A stretch of 14,871 bases of DNA from a bacterium (GCA_023249935.1 JAHFBQ010000033.1:1-14871), one strand, 5' to 3'. Positions 7,095-14,029 are shown, counted from the first letter of the stretch. The notes: generated by a model not told the origin, from the sequence alone. Numbers and translations are program-made.

Positions 7095-7286
7095 ATGTCG
7101 AAGAAAAAGGTTAGGGCGCCGAAAAGAATAAAAACGACGTCGACCGATAGAAAGCGGGAAGCGAAAAAGGTAAAGATTGCAAAGCTTCGTGCCAAGAAAG
7201 ATTTGAAGGAAAAGAAGAAGGTTGTTGCCAATGAAGCCCAGCCTGAAGGCTTGCATGATGAGTCAACCAATGAAGGTAATAGATGA
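7095..7286 (+). CDS. Small, very basic protein coupled to sufB
   Basis: 63 residues; the first 45 are dominated by Lys and Arg (MSKKKVRAPKRIKTT, then KREAKKVKIAKLRAKKDLKEKKK), while the last 18 are mildly acidic. A good ribosome-binding site (AAGGAG, 4 nt before the ATG) supports expression. Its TGA overlaps the sufB ATG in the four bases ATGA, so ribosomes finishing here can restart on sufB. The family is not recognised. Its charge suggests binding to RNA, DNA or the acidic neighbour. It could also serve mainly as a leader that couples translation into sufB. Compositional bias makes homology hard to judge; the evidence that it is a gene is the ribosome-binding site and the overlap. Confidence 0.7.
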   Translation: MSKKKVRAPKRIKTTSTDRKREAKKVKIAKLRAKKDLKEKKKVVANEAQPEGLHDESTNEGNR

Positions 7287-8686
7287 TTGATCAGAACAGA
7301 CAGGGATATGAAGACCAGTCGGGTAATTTTTTTGTGCCAGAGAACTATGTTTTTAAGTCCGATCTTGGGCTGAACGAACAAATAGTTCGTAGTATTTCGG
7401 CGAAAAAAAATGAGCCTGAATGGATGCTTGAGTTGCGCCTGAAAGCCCTGCGCGAATTTTTAGCTCGACCGATGCAAACCTGGGGTCCTGATCTTTCAAA
7501 GCTCGATATCAACGATTTTTATTACTATCTAAAACCGGTAGATCAGCAGCGCTCTTCGTGGAATGATGTTCCGCAAGAAATTAAAACAACCTTTGATCGT
7601 TTGGGTGTGCCTGAGGCCGAGCGCAACCATTTGGCGGGCTTGGGAGCACAGTATGAGTCTGAGGTGATCTATCACAAGCTTAAGGACCAGTGGCTGGCAA
7701 AGGGCGTCATATTTCTTGATACCGACTCAGGGTTGAGAGACTATGAGGATGTGTTTCGTCGCTATTTTGGTACCATCATTCCCTACAACGACAATAAATT
7801 TGCTGCACTCAATACTGCCGTGTGGAGCGGTGGCAGCTTCGTGTACGTGCCAAAGGGTGTACAAATAGACGTGCCGTTGCAGGCTTATTTCCGGATTAAC
7901 GCCGAAAAGATGGGGCAGTTTGAGCGTACCTTGATCATCGCTGAAGAAGGTTCTTTAGTAAGTTATGTTGAGGGGTGCACAGCACCGGCGTACAGTAGCA
8001 GCTCTCTTCATAGTGCGGTGGTTGAAATTGTTGCGTTGCCAGGTGCTCGTGTACGGTATTACACGATTCAAAACTGGTCAAAAAATATTTATAACCTTGT
8101 TACCAAGCGTGCTTTTGCCTATCGCGATTCAGTCGTTGAATGGATTGATTGCAACTTGGGCAGCGGTGTAACAATGAAGTATCCAGCCGTAATCTTAAAA
8201 GAATCTGGTGCGCGGGCAGAAATTTTATCCATTGCTGTGGCAAGCTCGCCAGGACAAATTCAAGATTCCGGTGGTAAGGTAACGCATGAAGCACCAAACA
8301 CCAGCTCGCGCATTATCTCAAAATCAATTAGTAGCAAGGGTGGAAGATCGAGTTATCGAGGAGCGATCAAAGTGTTGCCTGGGGCGGTGAACTGTAAATC
8401 GTTTGTGCAGTGTGACGCACTTCTCATTGATGATGCGTCGCGTACCGATACCTACCCATACATTGATATTCAAGAAGCTGATGTCGATATTGGCCATGAG
8501 GCTTCGGTTAGTAAAATTGGTGAAGATCAGCTGTTTTACATGATGAGTCGTGGTATTGATAGCAACACTGCGCGCAATCTTATCGTAAACGGTTTTATTG
8601 AGCCGCTTGTTAAAGCGTTGCCAATGGAATTTGCGATAGAGATGAATAGACTCATTGAGCTTGAGATGGAAGGGAGTGTTGGATGA
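7283..8686 (+). CDS. sufB: Fe-S cluster assembly scaffold protein SufB
   Basis: SufB is the scaffold subunit on which iron and sulfide are assembled, normally as a SufBC2D complex. The 467 residues cover the whole family. They include the N-terminal GLNEQIVRSISAKKNEPEWMLE signature, the SFVYVPKGVQIDVPLQAYFRIN strand region, and YVEGCTAP with Cys232, probably the sulfur-entry Cys (E. coli Cys254). The right-handed beta-helix holds SFVQCD with Cys377 (E. coli Cys405), and GHEASVSKIGEDQLFYMMSRG has His405-Glu406 (E. coli His433-Glu434). The 29-residue spacing from that Cys to the Glu matches E. coli. The ATG overlaps the stop of the basic gene, with AAGG 6 nt upstream; its own stop overlaps the sufD start. 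No Cys desulfurase or sufC lies nearby. Confidence 0.97.
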   Translation: MIDQNRQGYEDQSGNFFVPENYVFKSDLGLNEQIVRSISAKKNEPEWMLELRLKALREFLARPMQTWGPDLSKLDINDFYYYLKPVDQQRSSWNDVPQEIKTTFDRLGVPEAERNHLAGLGAQYESEVIYHKLKDQWLAKGVIFLDTDSGLRDYEDVFRRYFGTIIPYNDNKFAALNTAVWSGGSFVYVPKGVQIDVPLQAYFRINAEKMGQFERTLIIAEEGSLVSYVEGCTAPAYSSSSLHSAVVEIVALPGARVRYYTIQNWSKNIYNLVTKRAFAYRDSVVEWIDCNLGSGVTMKYPAVILKESGARAEILSIAVASSPGQIQDSGGKVTHEAPNTSSRIISKSISSKGGRSSYRGAIKVLPGAVNCKSFVQCDALLIDDASRTDTYPYIDIQEADVDIGHEASVSKIGEDQLFYMMSRGIDSNTARNLIVNGFIEPLVKALPMEFAIEMNRLIELEMEGSVG

Positions 8687-9384
8687 TGCCCTATAAAATT
8701 ATTGCCTCCCACGCAGGAGAAAAGCTGCTGTCAGCGGTAATTGCTGATCTTAATGTGCAACCAGCTGCGGTTCTATTCATTGAGATTGAAATTCCAGCAC
8801 ATACAAAAATTGATCTTATCGATGATTTAGCACAGTCAGTTTTTTCTAAGATTGAAATGCGATTTATCGTGCGTGAGTATGCAACATTGACCTACAAGCT
8901 GCGCGAGATTGCCGGGTTGGTTGATGATGCAATAGGTTCTCGCGCAACGGTTATAGAGCGGGTTTTGACGTGCGTGTTAGCGGGCAAAAACGCCCACGCA
9001 GACATGCGCTGTCTCTATTTTGGTGATGCTGCGCGTTTGTTTAAAGTTAAGACGCATCAGGAGCATGTGGCTGGTAATGCAACAAGTAATGTAGTAGTCA
9101 AGGCGGTGTTGACCGATGAGGCACGTCTTACCTGCAACAGCATGATCAGTGTGGCACCGGGTGCCAATGGTACCAACGCTGAACAGGTGAATAAAAATAT
9201 TTTACTCAGCCGTAAGGCGCGTGCAGTTTCTATCCCAATGCTTGAGGTATTGGCCAACGATGTGAAATGCAAGCATGGTGCAGCGGTGAGTAGGTTAGAT
9301 GATGAACAGATGTTTTACTTGCAAAGCCGTGGGCTTGGTGTAGAACAGACTAAGTCGATGTTGCTTGAGGCGTTCTTATCATAG
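8683..9384 (+). CDS. sufD: Short SufD-family Fe-S assembly protein
   Basis: The partner of SufB in the scaffold complex. Only 233 residues, against roughly 420 for E. coli SufD: the N-terminal helical part is missing and what remains is mostly the beta-helix and C-terminal helices. The C-terminal half is well conserved: ISVAPGANGTNAEQVNKN, LLSRKARAVSIPMLEV, then DVKCKHGAAVSRLDDEQMFYLQSRG. Here Cys196 and His198 match the Cys358/His360 pair of E. coli SufD at the SufB interface. The start is ATGATG overlapping the sufB TGA, so translation is coupled. No frameshift or stop suggests decay; it looks like a naturally compact form. It could also be called a generic SufBD protein. Confidence 0.9.
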   Translation: MMPYKIIASHAGEKLLSAVIADLNVQPAAVLFIEIEIPAHTKIDLIDDLAQSVFSKIEMRFIVREYATLTYKLREIAGLVDDAIGSRATVIERVLTCVLAGKNAHADMRCLYFGDAARLFKVKTHQEHVAGNATSNVVVKAVLTDEARLTCNSMISVAPGANGTNAEQVNKNILLSRKARAVSIPMLEVLANDVKCKHGAAVSRLDDEQMFYLQSRGLGVEQTKSMLLEAFLS

Positions 9385-9393
9385 GAGCGTAGT

Positions 9394-10119
9394 ATGATTG
9401 AGTTTGGTAAACCACGTCAGCAGTATCCGGGTCTTAAGGTCATGTGGGGCGATCGTTCTTCATGTGCGATACACCCAGAAGATGATCAAGAAGGTTTTGT
9501 AGCGTACTGGCAGGAGCGGTATCAGGCGCTTGGAGTGCAATCACTCTTTTTTATTAAACAAGAACACACCGTAGATGGCCGTGTGCTGATTGGTGATCAG
9601 GCTGGTGGTGTACATTTTATAGATGATCAAGACGGTGATTATTTAATTACCAATGCACCTGGTGTTGGCATCGGTGTTGGGACGGCAGACTGCGTGCCTA
9701 TGATCTTTTTTGATCCAGTAGCGCATGTTATAGGAGCTGCGCATGCTGGCTGGAAAGGTACTGTAGGCGGTATTGCACCTATCATGCTGCGTCAGATGCA
9801 GCAAAATTTCGGTTTAAAGGTTGAAGATGTAAAAGTTTCGTTTGGGCCGCATGCTAAGGTTTGTTGCTACGAAGTGTCAGCTGATTTTCGCCAAAATTTA
9901 TTACAAGAGATTGCTGACCAGGTTTTAGAGCAGCGAGATGGAAAGTGGTTTTTCTCAGGTGAACGTTATAACCGCTTACTTTTACAGTTTGCGGGGGTGC
10001 AAGAGTATCAATTCAATAGTGAGACAGCTGAATGCACGATGTGTAACCGCCAGTTTCATTCTCGCCGCAATGACGGGCCTGATTATGTTGGACAGATGTC
10101 AATTGCTTGGATGGTGTAG
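9394..10119 (+). CDS. pgeF: PgeF/YfiH/LACC1-family zinc protein (purine nucleoside phosphorylase or peptidoglycan editing factor)
   Basis: A member of the COG1496 family. Characterised relatives phosphorolyse or deaminate purine nucleosides; in E. coli the protein keeps wrong amino acids out of the UDP-MurNAc tripeptide. At 241 residues it has the usual length. Zinc-site residues are visible: KQEHT (His58), GTADCVPM (Cys100) and GAAHAGWKGT (His117), with the same Cys-to-His spacing of 17 as in E. coli. GPH...CCYEV and the C-terminal CTMCNRQFHSRR are also family marks. The start has AGGAG 6 nt upstream. It follows sufD by 9 nt, so it is probably the last gene of that run. It converges on the GNAT gene, with only 12 bases between stops and no obvious terminator. 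Confidence 0.9.
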   Translation: MIEFGKPRQQYPGLKVMWGDRSSCAIHPEDDQEGFVAYWQERYQALGVQSLFFIKQEHTVDGRVLIGDQAGGVHFIDDQDGDYLITNAPGVGIGVGTADCVPMIFFDPVAHVIGAAHAGWKGTVGGIAPIMLRQMQQNFGLKVEDVKVSFGPHAKVCCYEVSADFRQNLLQEIADQVLEQRDGKWFFSGERYNRLLLQFAGVQEYQFNSETAECTMCNRQFHSRRNDGPDYVGQMSIAWMV

Positions 10120-10131
10120 GCCTCTTAATAA

Positions 10132-10914
10132 TTACTCGTTATAATCAAAAGACTCGTCATCTTCTGGTGGGAGAAAGCTTTCAACAATTGTGATATCGAG
10201 CTGCAACTGATCTGCGATTAATTGGCATATTTGACTGATTAAATCGACGAGAAGATTATCGTGTATGGTCAGTGATTTCAACTCAAAACTTTTGGTAACG
10301 TCTTGCCAATCAAAACTTAAAGTACAGAGTGCTTGATCGTTTCTAACTACTTGTGCCCAGCAAAATTGTACAATGTTTTTTTGTGTGGGCGAGGATATTG
10401 AGATTTCTGGGGGCGCATTTGTTGCGAGTTGTTGTTTGTTTTCTTCGGTATGGTCGAAAAAGAAATAAACGCCATCACTGTCTTGTGGTTGTTTTGGATA
10501 TGGCAGGCCACCAAGAAGCGTATAAAAGGTGTTAAGTCTTTGCTGAGATGTAGCTGCTGTTTCGTCATCAATGTCATCTGTTTGTGCAAACCAATCGGTT
10601 CTTTGTACTCCTATGGTATCAAGATGTCGAATTGCCTCACTAAAAAGATAGCTGCCAATGCCTTTACGTCTAGCAGCTTCCTCAACGAGTAGGTCATCTA
10701 TATCACCATATAAATTAGGGTTGTCAGAAGATTCTTTAGTACTAAATTCTATGAAACCAAGAGCTTTTTTTGAGGCCGTATCTATAGCAACCAGCTTGTA
10801 ATGAGATGTTGTTTGTGTATGAGTTAATTCAAAGCGTAGATCTGCTGCAACCAAGTTGGCTGATATAAAACTAAATAAGAGTAAGATTTTGAGTGTAATA
10901 GCTAAAAGCTTCAA
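10132..10914 (-). CDS. Exported GNAT-fold acetyltransferase-like protein
   Basis: 260 residues. An N-terminal signal peptide (MKLLAITLKILLLFSFISANLVAA) is followed by a GNAT domain. The central strand DIDDLLVEEAARRKGIGSYLFSEAIRHL carries the acetyl-CoA motif R-x-x-G-x-G (Arg83 to Gly88). After a linker, residues about 170-245 (ALCTLSFDW...FELKSLTIHDNLLVDLISQICQLIA) look like a second, degenerate GNAT half without the motif; this is inference. The tail is acidic. The start appears to be TTG (10914-10912), preceded 4 nt away by GGGGG; no in-frame ATG fits. Acetyl-CoA is not normally available outside the cytosol, so an exported GNAT suggests action in a host cell, or a fold reused for another role. 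The substrate is unknown. It lies downstream of glyA but is separated from it by a terminator. Confidence 0.75.
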   Translation of the reverse strand: MKLLAITLKILLLFSFISANLVAADLRFELTHTQTTSHYKLVAIDTASKKALGFIEFSTKESSDNPNLYGDIDDLLVEEAARRKGIGSYLFSEAIRHLDTIGVQRTDWFAQTDDIDDETAATSQQRLNTFYTLLGGLPYPKQPQDSDGVYFFFDHTEENKQQLATNAPPEISISSPTQKNIVQFCWAQVVRNDQALCTLSFDWQDVTKSFELKSLTIHDNLLVDLISQICQLIADQLQLDITIVESFLPPEDDESFDYNE

Positions 10915-10935
10915 AAGGCCCCCGCTTATTCCAAG

Positions 10936-10991
10936 TAAAAATTTAAATATATGTAATTTTAGCTTAAAAATTACATATATTTAAATTTTTA
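10936..10991. repeat. Perfect 25-bp AT-rich inverted repeat
   Basis: Arms 10936-10960 and 10967-10991 are exact reverse complements around a 6-nt loop (AGCTTA). Each arm has a single G or C. A further short pairing, GCCCC (10918-10922) with GGGGC (10998-11002), brackets it. It fills the gap between the glyA terminator and the GNAT start, so it would be a long hairpin in, or just before, the GNAT leader. It is not a typical terminator, because the stem is almost pure AT and no T-run follows beyond it. Confidence 0.8.
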
Positions 10992-11011
10992 TAAAAAGGG
11001 GCTAAAAATAT

Positions 11012-11050
11012 AAAAAAAGGTGTTAGAGCCGCCTAGCTGCAGCTTCCACC
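11012..11050 (-). terminator. Intrinsic terminator of glyA that contains its stop codon
   Basis: Read on the minus strand: GGTG, AGCTGC, a 6-nt loop, GCGGCT, CACC, then seven T. The two stem blocks are separated by small internal loops and include one G-U pair. The glyA TAG (11035-11033) falls in the apical loop, so the final codons form one arm. Confidence 0.5.
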
Positions 11051-12289
11051 TGTCGCATAAATGGGGAATGTCTTACATATCTTGGCCACACGCTCTCGGA
11101 TTCTGCCAAGTGCAGCCTCATCGTTACGGGCATGAATTGTCTCATCAATTAAATGCACAACTTCTATCGCTTCTTTTTTGCCAAAGCCGCGTGTTGAAAT
11201 CGCTGGTGTGCCAACCCGTATGCCACTTGTTACTAAGGGTTTTTCTGTATCGAATGGAATGAGATTACGGTTGACGATGATGTTACATTTTTCAAGCGTT
11301 GTTTCAACAAGTTGACCAGTAATTTTTTCTAACATGTCTGGAGCTTGCTTTGTGCGTAGGTCGACAAGAAATAGGTGTGTGTCTGTGCCGCCGGAGACGA
11401 TGCGATAGCCAAGATCGGTGAAGGCATGGGCCATGGTACGGGCATTATCGATGACGCGTTTTTGGTAGGCTACAAAATTTTCTGTGAGCGCCTCTTCAAA
11501 CGCTACCGCTTTTGCAGCGATGACATGCATGAGTGGGCCGCCTTGGCAGCCAGGAAATGCTGCGCGATCAAGGTTGGCCGCATGTTCAGCTTTGGTGAGC
11601 ACCAAGCCGCCGCGTGGGCCGCGCAGGGTCTTGTGCGTCGTGCTGCTCACAACATCGGCATGATGGGTTGGGTTAGGGTGGAGCTTGGCGGCGATGAGAC
11701 CGGCGATGTGGGCCATGTCCACAAAAAGAAACGCCTTGTGTCTTTTAGCGATCGCAGCGAGGCGGGCATAGTCCATCGTGCGCGAATAGGCTGAAGCGCC
11801 GGCTATGATCATTTTTGGCTTATTCTGATCGGCGAGAATATCGATCTCGTCATAGTCAATTTGTTCATTTTCTGGCGAGACGCCATAGGGAACGATGTTG
11901 AACAGCTTACCGGAAAAGTTGAGTTGGTGGCCGTGAGTGAGGTGCCCACCGGCGTTGATGTTCATGCCAAGTACGGTCTCTCCGGGCTTTAATAAACTGA
12001 AATACACCGCTAGGTTGGCTGATGATCCTGAGTGGGTCTGGACGTTGGCATGTTCAGCATCAAAAATCTGCTTTGCAAGATCTCGAGCATAGTTTTCTAC
12101 CTCATCAACCACCTGGCAGCCGCCGTAGTAACGTCTTCCAGGGTAGCCTTCAGCATATTTGTTGGTCAGTGTAGAGCCGCTGGCGCGCAGTACCGCCTGA
12201 CTGACATAATTTTCTGATGCAATGAGGTTGATGCAGGTCTCTTGGCGGGCTGTTTCTTGGTCAATGAGATCAAAAATGCGATTTTTCAT
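11033..12289 (-). CDS. glyA: Serine hydroxymethyltransferase
   Basis: A PLP enzyme that converts serine and tetrahydrofolate to glycine and methylene-tetrahydrofolate. That is the main source of one-carbon units, including the donor used by MnmG. The product is 418 residues, normal for bacteria. Landmarks are INLIASENY, KYAEGYPGRRYYGG, THSGSSANLAVY, DMAHIAGLIAA and VVSSTTHKTLRGPRGG, in which Lys220 binds PLP (E. coli Lys229). The C-terminal domain carries the TSGIRVGTPAISTRGFG motif. The ATG at 12287-12289 follows AAAGGG by 9 nt; upstream in-frame starts lack a site. It is divergent from the RGG/coiled-coil gene. Confidence 0.97.
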   Translation of the reverse strand: MKNRIFDLIDQETARQETCINLIASENYVSQAVLRASGSTLTNKYAEGYPGRRYYGGCQVVDEVENYARDLAKQIFDAEHANVQTHSGSSANLAVYFSLLKPGETVLGMNINAGGHLTHGHQLNFSGKLFNIVPYGVSPENEQIDYDEIDILADQNKPKMIIAGASAYSRTMDYARLAAIAKRHKAFLFVDMAHIAGLIAAKLHPNPTHHADVVSSTTHKTLRGPRGGLVLTKAEHAANLDRAAFPGCQGGPLMHVIAAKAVAFEEALTENFVAYQKRVIDNARTMAHAFTDLGYRIVSGGTDTHLFLVDLRTKQAPDMLEKITGQLVETTLEKCNIIVNRNLIPFDTEKPLVTSGIRVGTPAISTRGFGKKEAIEVVHLIDETIHARNDEAALGRIRERVAKICKTFPIYATGGSCS

Positions 12290-12321
12290 ATAAAACATCC
12301 CTTTTTTTATATCCAATAACA

Positions 12322-12351
12322 TTGACTGACTGAAATTAAAATCTGTAGGCT
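12322..12351 (+). promoter_or_regulatory. Tentative promoter of the RGG/coiled-coil gene
   Basis: TTGACT (12322-12327), the same -35 hexamer as two other promoters in this window, is followed after 18 nt by TAGGCT, a poor -10. The divergent gap also holds ACCAC-8 nt-GTGGT (12377-12394), which could be a weak operator. Neither is secure. Confidence 0.25.
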
Positions 12352-12446
12352 AGAAAATGGGGCAGTTGATAACCTTGGACCACTGTACCATGTGGTGTGT
12401 GAAAGAAAAGTTGAAAATGGGTTGATTTGTGAGTAATGGAGGAGTA

Positions 12447-13238
12447 ATGAACATGAAGAAGAATATTTTATCGCTTGTAGCAATTGGATTATTGTTATCG
12501 ATTGCATATGATACTGTTGATGCTGCTAGAGGTCGTCGTTTCCGTGGCGGTGGCCGCGGTGGTCGTGGTGGAGGACGGACTGTTATTATTGACCGTGGTG
12601 GCGGGTTTAATTCCGGGGCAGCTTTAGTCGGTGGGTTGGCTGTTGGTACAATGGCTGGTGCTGCTTTAGCAAACAGTTCAAATAACTCTAAAGCTTCGGC
12701 AGAAGTTGAGCAACTGCGTCGTGAGGTTGATCGCGATAAGCTGGAGCAGGTGCGCCGTGAAGCTGCTGAAGGGAATCGTAAGCGTAGTCGAGATGACGAC
12801 GATGATGGCGTAGAGAGGCGAGAAGCTGCAAAGCGCAGAAAAGCTGAGGCTGAAAGTAGGGCTATGAAGAGGAAGGAAGATGCTAGAAACAAGGCCTTAA
12901 ATCGTAAAATTGATAGACTTAAAAAAGAAAAAGAAAAAGCAGCAGCCAGACTCTCTGTTTCAGAGAAAAAAGTTGAGGCGTTGAAAGCAAAAGTAGAAGC
13001 TGCAGAGAATAAAGTAGAGAAATTACGGGATAGCATGGCTGATGAGACCTCAGAAAAAGTGAGCAAGAAAACTGAAGAAGCAATTAAAAAAGCCGAGGCA
13101 GAGTCCAAGAAACTAGATGCTCAAGTTAAGGCAGCTGAAGATGCTCATGAAAAAATTGAAAGTCGTCTTGATGAGATTGAGTCGAATATTAGCGATGCGG
13201 AAGCTGAGCTTACTGATTCGGCTGATCTAGCTGATTAG
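12447..13238 (+). CDS. Exported RGG-rich, coiled-coil protein
   Basis: 263 residues from the ATG at 12447, which follows GGAGG by 4 nt; an ATG two codons later is also possible. The order of parts is: signal peptide (1-26, ending TVDA); Arg/Gly-rich stretch 28-53 (RGRRFRGGGRGGRGGGR); a small-residue hydrophobic segment 57-75 (GAALVGGLAVGTMAGAALA) like a glycine zipper; a charged coil EVEQLRREVDRDKLEQVRRE; a basic/acidic patch NRKRSRDDDDDG...AKRRK at 110-132; then an Ala/Lys/Glu coiled coil from 135 to about 250. No known family is recognised. The next gene shares the zipper and the LRRE-x-DR block, so the two are paralogues. RGG boxes usually bind RNA; finding one after a signal peptide is odd. 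It may be a structural envelope protein or a secreted one. Confidence 0.75.
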   Translation: MNMKKNILSLVAIGLLLSIAYDTVDAARGRRFRGGGRGGRGGGRTVIIDRGGGFNSGAALVGGLAVGTMAGAALANSSNNSKASAEVEQLRREVDRDKLEQVRREAAEGNRKRSRDDDDDGVERREAAKRRKAEAESRAMKRKEDARNKALNRKIDRLKKEKEKAAARLSVSEKKVEALKAKVEAAENKVEKLRDSMADETSEKVSKKTEEAIKKAEAESKKLDAQVKAAEDAHEKIESRLDEIESNISDAEAELTDSADLAD

Positions 13239-13308
13239 AGATGATCTCTAGTCTTACTCTTTGAATTTTACAAATCGTTGATAGCCGCCGAAACTCAGGC
13301 GGCTATCA
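13236..13308 (+). terminator. Two hairpins after the RGG/coiled-coil gene (possible terminator)
   Basis: TAGAGAT-G-ATCTCTA (13236-13250) begins at the stop codon. A stronger hairpin follows at 13279-13308: an 11-bp perfect stem (TGATAGCCGCC / GGCGGCTATCA) with the loop GAAACTCA. The bases after it (TTCTGCC) are not a proper T-run, so termination may be partial or need Rho. Confidence 0.45.
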
Positions 13309-13355
13309 TTCTGCCTCAACCCAAAGCAGTAAAAATCTATAAATATTAATCAATA

Positions 13356-13385
13356 TTGACTATTTGTCTTTGAATGTCTTATGAT
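13356..13385 (+). promoter_or_regulatory. Promoter of the small coiled-coil membrane protein gene
   Basis: TTGACT (13356-13361), 18 nt, TATGAT (13380-13385), each hexamer matching five of six consensus bases. The predicted start is near 13392. The leader contains a small hairpin TGAGC-5 nt-GCTCA (13405-13419). Confidence 0.6.
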
Positions 13386-13476
13386 CTAGACTAATAATGG
13401 GGCTTGAGCATCGGGCTCATTTATTGTGTGAATAGTGGGGTTAAAAGGTATTTATAAAGCGCTATTGGGGGATCTT

Positions 13477-13920
13477 ATGAAGAAGTTTTTGAGTCTTTTA
13501 GTTATATTCCTGATACCGTTTGCCTCTCATGTGCGGGCGGATGACACAGGGGCTGCTCTTGCTGCTGGTGCTGCGGCGGGTATTTTTACCGGTCTGGCTA
13601 CGTCGGCAATTGTAAACAGTAACTCGTCGCGTCCTAACCGGGCAGAAGCCAAAGCGGACAAAGCTCGAGAAGAGACTGAAATGCTTCGCCGTGAACAGGA
13701 TCGTGAGCGCGTTGAACAACTTCGTCGCGAGCAAGAGCGTCGTGAGTTAGAGCGTAAAGATGAACAAATTCGTCAAATGAATGACCATCTTCGTCATATC
13801 GAACGCCAAGCTGGTAGCGGTACAAGCCCAATGGTTTTGTACATGCTGTTTGGCTTTATTTTGATGTTGACTACTGCGGTTGGTGTGCTTGCGCTGCTGT
13901 TGTTTAGGAACAGACGCTAA
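13477..13920 (+). CDS. Small exported membrane-anchored coiled-coil protein
   Basis: 147 residues. Signal peptide 1-21 (MKKFLSLLVIFLIPFASHVRA); an Ala/Gly-rich hydrophobic segment 25-45 (GAALAAGAAAGIFTGLATSAI); a strongly charged helix about 56-112 with MLRREQDRERVEQLRREQER; then a clear transmembrane segment 119-143 (VLYMLFGFILML...LALLLF) and the basic end RNRR. The block ETEMLRREQDRERVEQLRRE matches EVEQLRREVDRDKLEQVRRE of the upstream protein, and both have the zipper segment at the same relative place. The ATG at 13477 is chosen for its signal peptide and the GGGGG site 5 nt upstream, over a GTG 42 nt earlier. Topology suggests a periplasmic coil anchored by its C-terminus, with RNRR in the cytosol. 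The function is unknown; it has its own promoter and terminator. Confidence 0.75.
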   Translation: MKKFLSLLVIFLIPFASHVRADDTGAALAAGAAAGIFTGLATSAIVNSNSSRPNRAEAKADKAREETEMLRREQDRERVEQLRREQERRELERKDEQIRQMNDHLRHIERQAGSGTSPMVLYMLFGFILMLTTAVGVLALLLFRNRR

Positions 13921-13930
13921 GAAAGGTAGG

Positions 13931-13955
13931 TCCCGGATCAAGTCCGCGATGACAA
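13931..13955. repeat. Palindromic repeat copy 3 (decayed)
   Basis: TCCCGGA, TCAAG, TCCGCGAT, then GACA. It is the same orientation and layout as the copy at 14107-14136, but one stem base differs (CGCG for CGGG) and the left flank has lost its ATGGA. It lies between the stop codon and the terminator. Confidence 0.6.
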
Positions 13956-13960
13956 ATTAA

Positions 13961-13988
13961 GGCTCTCCGGAAACGGGGGGCCTTTTTT
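13961..13988 (+). terminator. Strong intrinsic terminator
   Basis: GGCTCTCCG, a GAAA tetraloop, CGGGGGGCC (nine pairs, two of them G-U), then six T. It ends the transcript of the small coiled-coil membrane protein gene, about 40 nt after its stop. Confidence 0.88.
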
Positions 13989-13999
13989 ATTGCTTGCTT

Positions 14000-14029
14000 C
14001 TGTCATCCCGGACGTGATCCGGGATCCAT
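14000..14029. repeat. Palindromic repeat copy 4
   Basis: ATCCCGGA (14005-14012), CGTGA, TCCGGGAT (14018-14025), with the flanks TGTC and CCAT. The 30 bases 14000-14029 are the exact reverse complement of 14107-14136, so the two copies face each other across 77 bases. The motif is like the ATCCCGGAC-type palindromes I recall being abundant in many alphaproteobacteria (from memory). Confidence 0.8.

Noticed and set aside
6789..7256. 155-codon minus-strand frame rich in Arg, Leu and His
   Set aside because: It is antisense to the acidic and basic genes; its Arg/Leu/His bias comes from reading the triplet tract backwards.
8683..9384. SufD as a truncated pseudogene
   Set aside because: It is short, but it has a coupled start, no internal stop, a conserved C-terminal half and the Cys/His pair, so a compact functional form is more likely.
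11375..11794. 139-codon plus-strand frame
   Set aside because: It is antisense to glyA, whose frame is unambiguous.
12350..13108. 252-codon minus-strand frame rich in Ser, Ala and Phe
   Set aside because: It is antisense to the RGG/coiled-coil gene, which has a signal peptide, a GGAGG site and a paralogue; the antisense frame has none of these.
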